NCBI GenBank assembly: GCA_014800795.1
Contig: JAAVFL010000041.1
Coordinates: 1 to 64,000, forward strand
DNA: 64,000 nucleotides
Direction of reading: 5' to 3'
Source of the DNA: Bacteroidales bacterium
GTDB taxonomy: Bacteria > Bacteroidota > Bacteroidia > Bacteroidales > Muribaculaceae
A program made the translations under genes and the position numbers. This document shows, piece by piece, positions 34,827 to 44,729 of this stretch. A model generated the notes under the pieces. The model saw only the letters and a list, made by a program, of their open reading frames with translations. It was not told the DNA's origin and did not search any database. Position 1 is the first letter of the stretch. Each line of letters starts with the position of its first letter.

Positions 34827-36725
34827 TCACTCCCGTTTATCGGGATTTCCCTCATAGTAGTTGACAAATGACATATTAACAAGCCTTGTTCCTCCCGGAG
34901 TAGGATAATTACCGGAGAAGAACCAATCGCCCGGACAATCCGGAACGGCCTTATGCAACCCTTCAATTGACTGATATACAATCTCGACCTCCGCATCCGT
35001 ACCTGCCGGAGTAAGCATCTCAGCCATCTTGCCAGAAATTTCCTCAGCCGTAAAAGGAGCATAGATACCTTTGACGGCATTGACCTGTCTTGAAGCCGGA
35101 AGTTTGAGCTGTTCGAGACAATCGGTGTAGACTGCATCAATTACATCAGACATACCACGCTCCACCAATAACGCTACAGCTGCACGGAAAGCTATGAATT
35201 CGCTCATACGCGACATATCTATACCATAATAATCCGGATAACGAACCTGAGGCGACGAACTTACTATCACGATCTTCTTAGGATGCAAACGGTCGAGCAT
35301 ACCGATTATAGACTGCTTCAGCGTGGTACCGCGCACGATCGAATCATCGATCACCACAAGACTATCCGTCCCGTTCTCCACACATCCGTATGTCACATCA
35401 TATACATGAGCAGCCAGATCGTCACGCGAAGCTCCCTCTGCAATGAAAGTCCGTAGCTTGATATCCTTTATGGTGACTTTCTCTACGCGCAACTTCCGGC
35501 TGAGAATATTTCTTACAGTCTCGCTGTCGAACACACCCTCATGCCGGCTGGCAAGAATCTCCCGGCATTTAAGTTCGTTCAGATAGTTCTCGAATCCCTC
35601 AACCAATCCGATAAAAGCTACCTCAGCGGTATTAGGTATAAACGACAGCACCATGTGGTCAATATCATTGTCAACCGCTTTCAGCACCGACGGCACAAGC
35701 AATCGTCCGAGCTCTTTCCTTTCACGGTAAATGTCCGCATCACTACCACGTGAGAAATATATGCGCTCGAACGAACAGCGTTCGTTCCGGCCCGGTGCCA
35801 TAATCTCACTTATCGCAATCTCTCCCCTTTTAGACACGGTAATGGCGTTTCCGGGAAGTAGTTCACGTACCTCCTCCAGACCGATATTAAATACAGTCTG
35901 AATCACCGGACGTTCCGACGCTACCACTACAACTTCATCATCGATATAATAGAAAGCCGGACGGATGCCGTTTCTGTCACGGACAGCAAACATATCTCCC
36001 GAGCCGGTAGCACCACATATCACAAAACCGCCATCCCACTCGGGAGTAACATTTCTGAGAACATTAGATATATCCAGCTTATCCTCTATGGCAACTCCGA
36101 GCATCGGATCTTCAAGGCTGTGGCGCAATTCACGGTACAGACGCTGATTCTCCTTATCGAGAGCATACCCCAACTGTTCGAGCAGAACCACTGTGTCGCT
36201 GTATATCCGCGGATGCTGACCTTGGGCGACTATCGAGCGGAAAACTTCATCGACATTAGTCATATTGAAGTTTCCACACATCAGCAGATTCCGGGATCGC
36301 CAGTTATTACGTCGCAGAAAGGGATGAACATAGGAAATTCCACTTTTGCCCGTAGTCGAATACCGCAGATGTCCCATATATATTTCCCCTACGAAAGGTG
36401 TGAGCCTCTCCACCTCAGAGGCCGGAGACGAATCGGCATGTTCCCGCTCCAATTGAGGCATTATTTCGGCAAAAATCTCTGATATGGCATTTACTCCCAA
36501 AGCTCTTTCGCGGAAAACATATTCATATCCGGGTTCAGCGTGCATTTTTACCACTCCAACCCCGGCCCCTTCCTGACCGCGGTTGTGTTGCTTTTCCATA
36601 AGAAGGTAAAGCTTATTGAGAGCATACGAATACGTACCGTATTTCTCTCTATAATATTCCAGAGGTTTACGAAGGCGGATCATCGCCACCCCGCATTCAT
36701 GTTTGAGTTGCTCCATATATGGCAT
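34827..36725 (-). CDS. PurF-like glutamine amidotransferase/phosphoribosyltransferase
   Basis: A 632-residue protein, longer than typical PurF (about 470-500). The Ntn-type nucleophile Cys is in KHECGVAMIRL (Cys11), so a short N-terminal propeptide would have to be removed. Glutaminase motifs include KQHNRGQEGAGVGVV and GHLRYSTTGKSG. The PRPP motif VVIDDSIVRGTTLK is near residue 460, followed by SPQVRYPDYYGIDMSRMSEF. Both catalytic halves thus look intact, so it may make phosphoribosylamine or a related product. An alternative start at the internal Met (36716) would give MEQLKHECG. The extra length comes from insertions in the N-half and a C-terminal extension; this version is common in Bacteroidetes. 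It follows glnN after a hairpin. Confidence 0.8.
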   Translation of the reverse strand: MPYMEQLKHECGVAMIRLRKPLEYYREKYGTYSYALNKLYLLMEKQHNRGQEGAGVGVVKMHAEPGYEYVFRERALGVNAISEIFAEIMPQLEREHADSSPASEVERLTPFVGEIYMGHLRYSTTGKSGISYVHPFLRRNNWRSRNLLMCGNFNMTNVDEVFRSIVAQGQHPRIYSDTVVLLEQLGYALDKENQRLYRELRHSLEDPMLGVAIEDKLDISNVLRNVTPEWDGGFVICGATGSGDMFAVRDRNGIRPAFYYIDDEVVVVASERPVIQTVFNIGLEEVRELLPGNAITVSKRGEIAISEIMAPGRNERCSFERIYFSRGSDADIYRERKELGRLLVPSVLKAVDNDIDHMVLSFIPNTAEVAFIGLVEGFENYLNELKCREILASRHEGVFDSETVRNILSRKLRVEKVTIKDIKLRTFIAEGASRDDLAAHVYDVTYGCVENGTDSLVVIDDSIVRGTTLKQSIIGMLDRLHPKKIVIVSSSPQVRYPDYYGIDMSRMSEFIAFRAAVALLVERGMSDVIDAVYTDCLEQLKLPASRQVNAVKGIYAPFTAEEISGKMAEMLTPAGTDAEVEIVYQSIEGLHKAVPDCPGDWFFSGNYPTPGGTRLVNMSFVNYYEGNPDKRE

Positions 36726-36731
36726 GAAATT

Positions 36732-36777
36732 AACAAAGCCGACAGGCAGTAAAGTCTCTGCATCTGTCGGCTTTGTT
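36732..36777 (-). terminator. Hairpin between glnN and the PurF-like gene
   Basis: A 14-bp stem (36732-36745 with 36764-36777, core AAAGCCGACAG), with an inner GCAG/CTGC stem in the loop, lies 10 bases after the glnN stop. It is followed on the minus strand by TAATTTC rather than a long T-run, so it may be partial. Confidence 0.65.
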
Positions 36778-36787
36778 CAGTTTATTG

Positions 36788-38977
36788 TTAGCGTATAAAC
36801 AACATCTCGCGATATTTGGGAAGAGGCCACATCTCGTTATCTACCATAAGTTCGAGTTTATCGATGTGATAACGTATAATCTCCATCGCTGGAACCACGT
36901 TGTCGTGGTATGCGATCGCCTTCTCTCGTTCATTCTCGATTCTGTTTGCGGACTTGCGTGCATTGACCATTTTTTCAGTCTCCTCTTTTATGATCCGCAT
37001 ATGCTCCGACATGCGCTCGATAATCTGAAGGTCTACCGATGTAAGCGCATCGCCCTTCGTTCCGGGGAAAAGAGATTTCAGTTTCACCAGATTGTCCACC
37101 AGCATTGACTGATAGCGTGTAGCTACCGGAAGTATGTGATTAAGAGCCAGATCGCCTAACACACGTGCCTCTATCTGAATCTTCTTGGTATATGTCTCCC
37201 ACTTCACTTCATTTCGTGCCTTGAGCTCGAACTCTGTAAACACACCCGCATCGGCAAACATTTTTACAGATTCCGGACGCAGATAAGCATCGAAAATCTT
37301 CGGCACCGAAGTCTCGCAGTCAAGTCCGCGGCGGGCTGCTTCTTCCTTCCATTCTTCGCTGTAGCCATTGCCATCGAAATGAATTGGTTTCGACTCCACA
37401 AGAAGAGCCTTCACCTCCTCGAGAATCGCATGATACAGCGATTCTTCACGCTCAACACGTGCATCTACTTTTGCCTTGAATTGCTTGAGCTGATCTGCGA
37501 CAGCTGCATTTATCGCAATCATAGCCGATGCACAGTTTGCGGATGAGCCAACGGCACGGAACTCGAAACGGTTACCGGTGAAGGCGAAAGGCGATGTACG
37601 GTTACGGTCGGTATTGTCGAGCATGATTTCCGGAATCTGGGCTACACCCATATCTATGCCCTCCTTGCCACCGAACGTTATCAATTCATCCTCCGTACTC
37701 GTTTCGAGCTTGCTCAGAATATCGGCAATCTGTTTGCCTGTGAAAATAGAGATAATCGCGGGGGGAGCCTCGTTCGCACCCAGACGATGAGCATTTGTAG
37801 CCGATGAGATGGATGCTTTCAGCAGAGCGTTATGACGATGAACTGCCGCCATTACATTTGCGAAAAATGTAACGAAACGTAAATTCTCACGGGGAGTTTT
37901 ACCGGGAGCGAACAGAAGAGTGCCTGTATCCGTTCCGAGACTCCAGTTATTGTGTTTACCCGAACCGTTTATGCCTGCGAATGGTTTTTCGTGAAGCAGA
38001 ACACGGAAATTATGACGGCGTCCGACCTCATTCATAACCGACATCAGCAACAGGTTATGGTCGTTGGCGAGATTGGTTTCCTCAAAAATAGGAGCAAGCT
38101 CAAACTGGTTGGGAGCAACCTCGTTATGGCGTGTACGCGCCGGAATACCCAACTTATGACATTCAATCTCCAGATCAAGCATGAAAGCTTCCACACGCGA
38201 AGGTATAGCACCGAAATAATGATCTTCGAGCTGCTGGTTTTTAGCACTCTCATGCCCCATTAGCGTGCGTCCCGTCAGTACCAGATCCGGACGTGCGTTG
38301 TACAGAGCTTCGTCCACCAGAAAATATTCCTGTTCCCATCCGAGATAAGAATATACATGTTTCACATCCTTGTCGAACATTCGGGCTACATCGGCGGCAG
38401 CCTTGTCGACGGCATTCAACGCGCGCAACAGCGGAGTCTTGAAATCAAGCGCCTCTCCGGTATATGAAATAAAAATTGTCGGTATACAGAGGGTCTTATT
38501 TATGATAAATACGGGCGAAGATATATCCCAGGCCGAATATCCGCGGGCTTCAAAGGTATTCCGGATACCTCCATTGGGAAAACTTGATGCGTCAGGTTCC
38601 TGCTGAACAAGAAGCTTACCGTCAAATTCCTCAACTACTCCCCCTTTGCCGTCATGTTCGATAAAGCCATCGTGCTTCTCGGCTGTTCCGCCCGTCAGAG
38701 GGTGGAACCAGTGGGTGTAGTGACGGGCACCATTATCAATTGCCCATTTCTTCATACCCTCGGCAACGCTGTCGGCTACCTCGCGGGAAATGGGCTGCTT
38801 GTTGTCTATGGCAGACACAAGCTGGTCGTAAGTTTTCTTAGGTAGATATTCAAACATTTTCTCACGGTTGAACACTGCTTCCCCATAATAGCGCTCGGGG
38901 CGTTCCGAAGGCAGATTCACCTCAACCGGCTTACGATCCGAGGCTTCCTTCACTACCTTAAATCTGAGTAACGACAT
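36788..38977 (-). CDS. glnN: Glutamine synthetase type III
   Basis: GS type III makes glutamine from glutamate, ammonia and ATP and is the main form in many Bacteroidetes. The 729-residue length fits this family. The N-terminal GSIII domain contains RPERYYGEAVFNREKMFEYL. The catalytic core shows FHPLTGGTAEKHDGFI, EQEYFLVDEALYNARPDL, KPFAGINGSGKHNNWSLGTD (about 330-350) and RTSPFAFTGNRFEFRAVGSS. The C-terminal helical region (about 590-729) is typical of GSIII. No clear promoter element was seen in the 125-base upstream gap, which holds the dapL hairpin. Confidence 0.96.
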   Translation of the reverse strand: MSLLRFKVVKEASDRKPVEVNLPSERPERYYGEAVFNREKMFEYLPKKTYDQLVSAIDNKQPISREVADSVAEGMKKWAIDNGARHYTHWFHPLTGGTAEKHDGFIEHDGKGGVVEEFDGKLLVQQEPDASSFPNGGIRNTFEARGYSAWDISSPVFIINKTLCIPTIFISYTGEALDFKTPLLRALNAVDKAAADVARMFDKDVKHVYSYLGWEQEYFLVDEALYNARPDLVLTGRTLMGHESAKNQQLEDHYFGAIPSRVEAFMLDLEIECHKLGIPARTRHNEVAPNQFELAPIFEETNLANDHNLLLMSVMNEVGRRHNFRVLLHEKPFAGINGSGKHNNWSLGTDTGTLLFAPGKTPRENLRFVTFFANVMAAVHRHNALLKASISSATNAHRLGANEAPPAIISIFTGKQIADILSKLETSTEDELITFGGKEGIDMGVAQIPEIMLDNTDRNRTSPFAFTGNRFEFRAVGSSANCASAMIAINAAVADQLKQFKAKVDARVEREESLYHAILEEVKALLVESKPIHFDGNGYSEEWKEEAARRGLDCETSVPKIFDAYLRPESVKMFADAGVFTEFELKARNEVKWETYTKKIQIEARVLGDLALNHILPVATRYQSMLVDNLVKLKSLFPGTKGDALTSVDLQIIERMSEHMRIIKEETEKMVNARKSANRIENEREKAIAYHDNVVPAMEIIRYHIDKLELMVDNEMWPLPKYREMLFIR

Positions 38978-39057
38978 AAAATAAAGTAATTGAATATTGA
39001 ATTATTTGGATGGTTCACATAAAGAATATTTCTCAGGAAAAGAGAATAGTTATAGCA

Positions 39058-39095
39058 TCGGAGGCTCCTGAGGCATTTGCCTCGGGAGCCTCCGA
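39058..39095 (-). terminator. Strong hairpin after dapL
   Basis: A 17-bp stem (39058-39074 with 39079-39095, one G.T pair, core TCGGAGGCTCC) with an ATTT loop lies 8 bases beyond the dapL stop. The following minus-strand sequence is T-rich but without a clean run. It separates dapL-dapF from glnN. Confidence 0.75.
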
Positions 39096-39102
39096 CATAA
39101 AG

Positions 39103-40335
39103 TCAGTCGAACCGGGTGGCGCCGATGCGCTTTACCGCTTCAACCGTATTTTCGTAAGTATTGAACGCCGTCAGACGTATATACCCCTCACCAGATGGCC
39201 CGAAGCCGCTTCCGGGTGTTCCCGCCACATGACACCGTTCCAGAAGCATGTCGAAGAAACGCCACGAATCCATATCGTCGGGAGTCTTTATCCATACGTA
39301 CGGGGCATTTACCCCACCGAATACCTCCAGGCCCGCTTCAATAAGGCCTTTACGCAGAACCTCGGCATTCCTGAGATAGTAATCCACTACCTCGCGTGTC
39401 TGAGCCTTTCCCTCCGGGGTATATATCGCTGCCGCACCACGCTGCGACACGTAGCTGGCGCCATTGAATTTTGTACACTGACGCCGATTCCACAAATGAT
39501 GCATAGATATTTCCTTGCCATCGGCAGTATATCCCTTCAGCTCCTTCGGAACCACAGTGTAGGCGCAACGTACTCCGGTAAATCCCGCCGTTTTTGAGAA
39601 ACTGCGGAATTCGATTGCCACCTTTCGCGCCCCTTCTATTTCATAAATGCTGTGGGGAACATCATCCTCGCGTATGAAAGCTTCATATGCCGAATCATAT
39701 AATATAAGTGATCCGTGTTTCAGAGCGTAATCAACCCAGACTTTCAACTGATCGCGGGTAAGAGTGGTTCCCGTAGGATTATTCGGATAGCACAGATATA
39801 TCACATCGGCAACTTCCGAAGGCAAAGCCGGAACAAAGCCGTTCTCCGCCGTGACAGGCAGATAAATAATCCGGTCCCAACTACCGTTTATCTTTTCTCC
39901 GGCACGTCCGCCCATCACGTTGGTATCCACATAAACAGGATATACAGGATCCGTAACCGCTACACGGTTGCCTCTGGCCAGAATATCACCGATATTGCCG
40001 GTATCGCTTTTGGCCCCGTCGCTGACGAAAATCTCATCGGCGGAGATATCTATGCCCCGTAAGTGATAATCGTTCTCAGCTATTGCCTCACGCAGAAAAG
40101 CATATCCCTGTTCGGGACCGTAACCGTGGAACGATGCGGCATCGGCTTCCTCCTCAACCGCATCGTGCATGGCGGCGATAACTGCCGGACAAAGCGGCTT
40201 CGTCACATCGCCGATACCCATTCTGATTATCTCTGCATCGGGATGCGCATCTTTGAAAGCATTGATGCGACGGGCTACTTCTGAAAAAAGATAACTCTCG
40301 GCAAGCTTGCAAAAGTTGTCGTTTATATGAAACAT
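39103..40335 (-). CDS. dapL: LL-diaminopimelate aminotransferase
   Basis: DapL converts tetrahydrodipicolinate directly to LL-diaminopimelate with glutamate as amino donor, bypassing the acylated DapD/ArgD/DapE steps. The 410-residue protein starts [20 protein letters not shown] and has [16 protein letters not shown], the PLP-binding [20 protein letters not shown] (Lys about 246), and the C-terminal [20 protein letters not shown] with the substrate Arg. All match the DapL family. dapF, the next enzyme in the pathway, lies 60 bases upstream and is probably in the same transcript. Product meso-DAP goes to lysine and to peptidoglycan. Confidence 0.95.
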   Translation of the reverse strand: MFHINDNFCKLAESYLFSEVARRINAFKDAHPDAEIIRMGIGDVTKPLCPAVIAAMHDAVEEEADAASFHGYGPEQGYAFLREAIAENDYHLRGIDISADEIFVSDGAKSDTGNIGDILARGNRVAVTDPVYPVYVDTNVMGGRAGEKINGSWDRIIYLPVTAENGFVPALPSEVADVIYLCYPNNPTGTTLTRDQLKVWVDYALKHGSLILYDSAYEAFIREDDVPHSIYEIEGARKVAIEFRSFSKTAGFTGVRCAYTVVPKELKGYTADGKEISMHHLWNRRQCTKFNGASYVSQRGAAAIYTPEGKAQTREVVDYYLRNAEVLRKGLIEAGLEVFGGVNAPYVWIKTPDDMDSWRFFDMLLERCHVAGTPGSGFGPSGEGYIRLTAFNTYENTVEAVKRIGATRFD

Positions 40336-40395
40336 TGTCTGTAAGAAAATTTCGTTGTCAAATCGGGGATTAACTCTCGGTTTGGTGGAAGCGGA

Positions 40396-41283
40396 TCATT
40401 GTCGGAAATCCAAATTCGTCTCACCATCGAAAACCGTTGTGGCAGGTCCGCTCATAAACACATGGTTCGTATCGCTGTCCCATTTTATCATGAGATTACC
40501 TCCCGTCAGGTGTATCGTTACTTCACGAGACGATATTCTCCCTGTCAGAATCGCAGCAACAGCCGTTGCACATGCGCCGGTACCGCAGGCAAGTGTTTCA
40601 CCACTGCCCCGTTCCCATACACGCATCTCGATATCGGAATTACCCAGAATACGGGCGAACTCTATGTTAGCTCTGTCGGGCCAGACCGGATGCACCTCCA
40701 TCTCAGGCCCCAGCCCGAGTACAAGATCATCTGTCACCTCGTCAACAAATACCACTCCATGAGGATTACCCATCGACACAGGAGTGAAAATCACATTACC
40801 ACGCGATGTATTTATGGAAACAGCTTCCATAGGAGCGCTACCTTCTCCGGCCACCGGAATATCCGCCGGCACGAGTATCGGCTCTCCCATATCTACTGCT
40901 ACGGACTCAATCTTTCCGTCCGCGCCGGCAGTCAATTCCAAACATTTAACGCCCGAAGCAGTTTCGAGCGTTATTTCTGTCTTGGCCGTGTAACCGTTAT
41001 CGTACACATACTTGCCGATACAGCGGGTAGCGTTTCCACACATGCGGCCTTCCGAGCCGTCAGCGTTGAACATTCTCATTCTGAAATCCGCTGTCGAAGA
41101 TGGTAAAATCAAGATAATGCCGTCGGCGCCTATTCCGAAGTGCCTGTCGCTCAAGCGCTCCGATAATTTCCCTAATAACCGGGAATCTGAAAGAACCGAA
41201 CCGTCGTCGCCTCCAAACGTCCCATCAAGACAATTGATGTAGATGTAGTCGTTTCCGGCTCCGTGCATCTTGGTAAATTTCAT
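40396..41283 (-). CDS. dapF: Diaminopimelate epimerase
   Basis: DapF interconverts LL- and meso-diaminopimelate with two active-site cysteines acting as base and acid. Both are present: GRMCGNATRCIGKY and GSGETLACGTGACATAV. The N-terminal MKFTKMHGAGNDYIYINCLD is diagnostic. The ATG at 41283 is chosen; an in-frame extension to 41358 crosses the likely promoter and has no DapF similarity. A -7 element (TAACTTTG, 41320-41313) lies 30 bases upstream. DapF and the downstream DapL complete the route from tetrahydrodipicolinate to meso-DAP. Confidence 0.96.
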   Translation of the reverse strand: MKFTKMHGAGNDYIYINCLDGTFGGDDGSVLSDSRLLGKLSERLSDRHFGIGADGIILILPSSTADFRMRMFNADGSEGRMCGNATRCIGKYVYDNGYTAKTEITLETASGVKCLELTAGADGKIESVAVDMGEPILVPADIPVAGEGSAPMEAVSINTSRGNVIFTPVSMGNPHGVVFVDEVTDDLVLGLGPEMEVHPVWPDRANIEFARILGNSDIEMRVWERGSGETLACGTGACATAVAAILTGRISSREVTIHLTGGNLMIKWDSDTNHVFMSGPATTVFDGETNLDFRQ

Positions 41284-41312
41284 AATGAAATCCTTTCTGA
41301 TTTTTGATTCGG

Positions 41313-41320
41313 CAAAGTTA
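41313..41320 (-). promoter_or_regulatory. -7 element for dapF-dapL
   Basis: Minus strand TAACTTTG fits TAnnTTTG, 30 bases before the dapF ATG. The -33 region is not clear. Confidence 0.5.
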
Positions 41321-41472
41321 AGAAAAAATCCAGAAATAATCCCCCATGCTGATATCAAAAAATGGCGAAAAAAAATGTAATAGAACGCTTTTTTTCACGT
41401 TTATTTAACATGATGCATAGTCCGTGATTTGTTTTCCGGCATAGCTATCGACATTTAATTTTTTGACAATAA

Positions 41473-42528
41473 ATGACATACTCATTATACCAACGATATT
41501 ACCGGATACTGTTTGTTTCCGTTCTGTTGCTGCTTGCTTTCGCAGGAGCATGCGATCAGGCAGCTTATGCTCAGGACGGATCTACTGCCTATAATTATCT
41601 CAACGTCACATCATCGTCGCGTATATATGGACTTGGAGGGGTTAATATCACTGCCGTGGAGGATGAACTCAGTGTCACCGACCAGAACCCCGCGTTGCTT
41701 GGCCCAGAAATGGACAATCAGATTCTTATCGACTACATGCGCTACCTTGGCGAATCTAATTTCGCAGGTGTCCGCTATGCCCACGCTATAGGAGAACGCG
41801 GAGCCTGGAGCGCCGGAATCAGATATTTCGGATATGGTAAAATTCAGGCAACCGACGAATTCGGAAACATGAACGGGTCATTCTCACCTTCCGATATCAA
41901 CCTCAACGGATCGTTCTCATATGATATTACAGATCGCCTGCGCGGCGGTATCACCATGAAGATGCTTTTCAGCAACTATGAATCCTATTCTGCATTTGCC
42001 ATTGGAACCGATCTGGGAATAAACTACTTTGATCCTGACAGCGAATTATCCTTGTCGGCAGTTGTTGCCAACCTCGGAGGCCAGCTGAAACGCTTCAATT
42101 CCACATATGACCGTCTGCCTGTAGATGTTCGCCTTGGTATCGCGAAGATGTTTACCGGTCTACCTGTCAGATTCTCCATCACGGCATGGAATCTCACGAA
42201 ATGGCATCTTCCGTTTTATGAGACTGGCGATGGAACCTCCGACGAACCGTTTGTCATAAAGGACAAATTCATGTCGAACCTGTTCCGACATCTTGTATTC
42301 GGAGTTGACTTTATTCCAGGCGACCGATTCTACGTTGCCCTCGGATACAACTACAAGACCCGAACCGATATGAGTACTTACTCACGCAGTTTTGTATCAG
42401 GATTCTCTCTGGCCGCCGGCCTTAATCTGCGCCGTTTCAATGTGGGTGTCGCTCTGGGGCAACCACATTCCGGAGCCACAACCTTCATGCTCAACCTGAA
42501 CCTCAATCTCAACGATATCCTCAACTGA
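41473..42528 (+). CDS. porQ: PorQ-type outer-membrane beta-barrel protein linked to type IX secretion
   Basis: A 351-residue protein with a long signal region (to about residue 34, ending AYAQDG). The mature part begins AYNYLNVTSSSRIYGLGGVN and repeats amphipathic strands ending FNVGVALGQPHSGATTFMLN, the PorV/PorQ FadL-like barrel pattern. PorQ works in or near the attachment steps of the type IX secretion system. Its location directly upstream of cmk and ispH is the arrangement known for porQ in related Bacteroidales and supports the call. Other type IX core genes are outside the window. The promoter was not resolved. Confidence 0.82.
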   Translation: MTYSLYQRYYRILFVSVLLLLAFAGACDQAAYAQDGSTAYNYLNVTSSSRIYGLGGVNITAVEDELSVTDQNPALLGPEMDNQILIDYMRYLGESNFAGVRYAHAIGERGAWSAGIRYFGYGKIQATDEFGNMNGSFSPSDINLNGSFSYDITDRLRGGITMKMLFSNYESYSAFAIGTDLGINYFDPDSELSLSAVVANLGGQLKRFNSTYDRLPVDVRLGIAKMFTGLPVRFSITAWNLTKWHLPFYETGDGTSDEPFVIKDKFMSNLFRHLVFGVDFIPGDRFYVALGYNYKTRTDMSTYSRSFVSGFSLAAGLNLRRFNVGVALGQPHSGATTFMLNLNLNLNDILN

Positions 42529-42571
42529 GACCATAAACGGTAACCGCAAACGCAACATTACTATTATAATA

Positions 42572-43282
42572 ATGAATCAGCCCGACAACCCCCGACGCAT
42601 TATCATTGCAATCGACGGATATTCATCGTCCGGTAAGAGTACCATGGCGAAATCACTCGCCAGAGCAATCGGATATAAATATGTCGACACAGGTGCGATG
42701 TACAGAGCCGTGACACTTTATGCCATGCGCAACGGCATGATCAGCGACAATCATGCAGCCGACGCCATCGCCATTGAAAAAGCACTACCATCCATTGATA
42801 TAGCGTTCTCCATTATGCCTGACGGCTCACAACATACAATCCTGAATGGCGAGGATGTGGAGGATCAGATTCGCCGTATGGACGTATCGGATAATGTATC
42901 GCCCGTGTCTGCAATTCCTGCTGTCCGCCACCATCTTGTCAAGCAGCAACAGGCCTTCGGAAGCGAACGTGGAATCGTGATGGACGGGCGCGACATAGGC
43001 ACCACTGTTTTCCCGGACGCAGAACTCAAGATTTTTGTCAACGCACCTGCCGCCACCCGTGCCGAACGCCGTGTAAAAGAACTTCGTCAAAAAGGTATCG
43101 ACGCATCGTACGAGGAGGTTCTGGCCAACGTTGTAAGCCGCGACCATCAGGACGAGACACGCGCGGAAAGTCCATTGCGGCGTGCCGACGATGCAGTTGA
43201 TCTTGACAACTCCGGAATGTCAATCCCACAGCAGGACGCATTTCTTATAAACCTGTATCAGGAACGGATCGGCAAAAAATAA
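42572..43282 (+). CDS. cmk: Cytidylate kinase
   Basis: Cmk phosphorylates CMP and dCMP with ATP. The P-loop IAIDGYSSSGKSTMAKSLAR is at about residues 11-30, followed by YVDTGAMYRAVTLYAMRNG and the DGRDIGTTVFPDAELKIFV signature. The lid region contains RAERRVKELRQKG and RDHQDETRAESPLRRADDA. The 236-residue length is normal. It lies 43 bases after porQ and 62 before ispH, which suggests a single transcript. Confidence 0.96.
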   Translation: MNQPDNPRRIIIAIDGYSSSGKSTMAKSLARAIGYKYVDTGAMYRAVTLYAMRNGMISDNHAADAIAIEKALPSIDIAFSIMPDGSQHTILNGEDVEDQIRRMDVSDNVSPVSAIPAVRHHLVKQQQAFGSERGIVMDGRDIGTTVFPDAELKIFVNAPAATRAERRVKELRQKGIDASYEEVLANVVSRDHQDETRAESPLRRADDAVDLDNSGMSIPQQDAFLINLYQERIGKK

Positions 43283-43344
43283 ACGGCATATACACACCGA
43301 CCATATATATATATCCCCAGCCTATCTAATGCAATAGATCAATA

Positions 43345-44217
43345 ATGAAAATTGAGATTGACAATGATTCCGGGTTCTGCTTCGGAGTTGTGACCGCTAT
43401 AACCAAGGCAGAGGAGGAACTGGATAAATCCGGTTCATTGTATTGCCTCGGAGATATCGTACACAACAGTGATGAGGTACAACGACTTGCCCAGAAGGGA
43501 CTTACCGTAATAACCCACTCCGATCTATCACGGCTGAACAACGTAAAAGTTCTGCTTAGGGCTCATGGTGAGCCTCCGGCAACATACGCTACAGCTGAGA
43601 AAAACGGAATACAGATCATTGATGCCACCTGCCCGGTGGTCCTTAGACTTCAGCAGCGTATAAAGCAAAGCTACGATACGGAAGCGGCCCAGCGTCCCCA
43701 GATAGTAATCTACGGCAAGAAAGGACACGCCGAAGTCAACGGACTTGTCGGACAGACCAACGGCGAGGCTATCGTGGTTGAAAGCGTGGATGAACTCGAC
43801 AGAATCGATTTTAACAGACCTATCGCCCTCTATTCACAGACTACAAAATCACTTGACGGTTTTCACGATGTGATTGAACAGATAAGGCAACGTATGGCCC
43901 CTGGAGTCAAATTTGAAAGTTTCGATACCATATGCCGGCAGGTAGCCAACCGAGCGGAGAAAATGCGTCTGTTTGCCCGCTCCCACGATGTCGTTCTGTT
44001 CGTTGCAGGCAAGAAAAGCAGCAACGGCAAGGTTCTGTATGCGCATTGTCTGGAGGAAAATCCACATACACATCTTATAAGTAATCCGGCTGAAATAGAT
44101 CCGACCTGGCTTGAAGGTGCATTGTCGGTCGGAATATGCGGAGCCACATCTACCCCGCGGTGGCTTATGGAGAAGGTTCGTGATACGATAGAACTGATGA
44201 ATTCACCCTCCGACTGA
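43345..44217 (+). CDS. ispH: 4-hydroxy-3-methylbut-2-enyl diphosphate reductase
   Basis: IspH carries out the last step of the methylerythritol phosphate pathway, making IPP and DMAPP. The three cysteines that hold the 4Fe-4S cluster are in GFCFGVVTAITKAE (about residue 13), DATCPVVLRLQQR and VGICGATSTPRWLM. HGEPPATY and GKKGHAEVNGL are also family motifs. The 290-residue length is typical. It lies after cmk and 8 bases before an exonuclease gene. Confidence 0.96.
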   Translation: MKIEIDNDSGFCFGVVTAITKAEEELDKSGSLYCLGDIVHNSDEVQRLAQKGLTVITHSDLSRLNNVKVLLRAHGEPPATYATAEKNGIQIIDATCPVVLRLQQRIKQSYDTEAAQRPQIVIYGKKGHAEVNGLVGQTNGEAIVVESVDELDRIDFNRPIALYSQTTKSLDGFHDVIEQIRQRMAPGVKFESFDTICRQVANRAEKMRLFARSHDVVLFVAGKKSSNGKVLYAHCLEENPHTHLISNPAEIDPTWLEGALSVGICGATSTPRWLMEKVRDTIELMNSPSD

Positions 44218-44225
44218 ATAAACAT

Positions 44226-44729
44226 ATGGATAATTTCGTAGCAATTGATGTGGAAACCGCCAACAACCATCCGGAAAGCATCTGTGCGATTGGGGCGGTG
44301 AAGGTCAAGGACGGTGTAATCGTGGATCGGTTCTATGAACTCGTAAAACCTGAACCGGAATATTATTTCCGCTATTTCACGGAAGAAATCCACGGTATCA
44401 GCCGCGACATGACAGAAAACGCCCCTACATTCGACCGCGTGTGGCGACGGCTGCAACCGATAATCGGGAATCTTCCACTTGTCGCCCACAATAAAGCATT
44501 CGATGAGAAGTGTATAAAGGCCGCTCACAGAGTTTATCAGATGGACTATCCGGATTATCCGTTTTTCTGTACGCTTGCTACCGCCCGACGCACCATACCA
44601 CGCGCTTTTTGCCATTCATTCTCTCTTCCGGCCGTATGCGATTTCTTAGGAATCCCATTCTGTAATCATCATAACGCTCTTGCCGATGCCGAGGCATGCG
44701 CTAAAATAGCAATAGCACTTATAAAATGA
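44226..44729 (+). CDS. DnaQ-like 3'-5' exonuclease
   Basis: A 167-residue protein of the DEDDh exonuclease family. Exo I is NFVAIDVETANNHPESICAI with the Asp/Glu pair, Exo II is in NLPLVAHNKAFDEKCIKAA, and Exo III is CNHHNALADAEACAKIA with the His and Asp. It lacks other domains, so it resembles the stand-alone exonucleases annotated as polymerase III epsilon-like. Likely roles are RNA/DNA end trimming or proofreading; the substrate is unknown. It overlaps the next gene by 4 bases (ATGA). Confidence 0.88.
   Translation: MDNFVAIDVETANNHPESICAIGAVKVKDGVIVDRFYELVKPEPEYYFRYFTEEIHGISRDMTENAPTFDRVWRRLQPIIGNLPLVAHNKAFDEKCIKAAHRVYQMDYPDYPFFCTLATARRTIPRAFCHSFSLPAVCDFLGIPFCNHHNALADAEACAKIAIALIK

Noticed and set aside
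41284-41358. N-terminal extension of dapF
   Set aside because: It includes the probable promoter; DapF proteins start near MKFTKMHGAGND.
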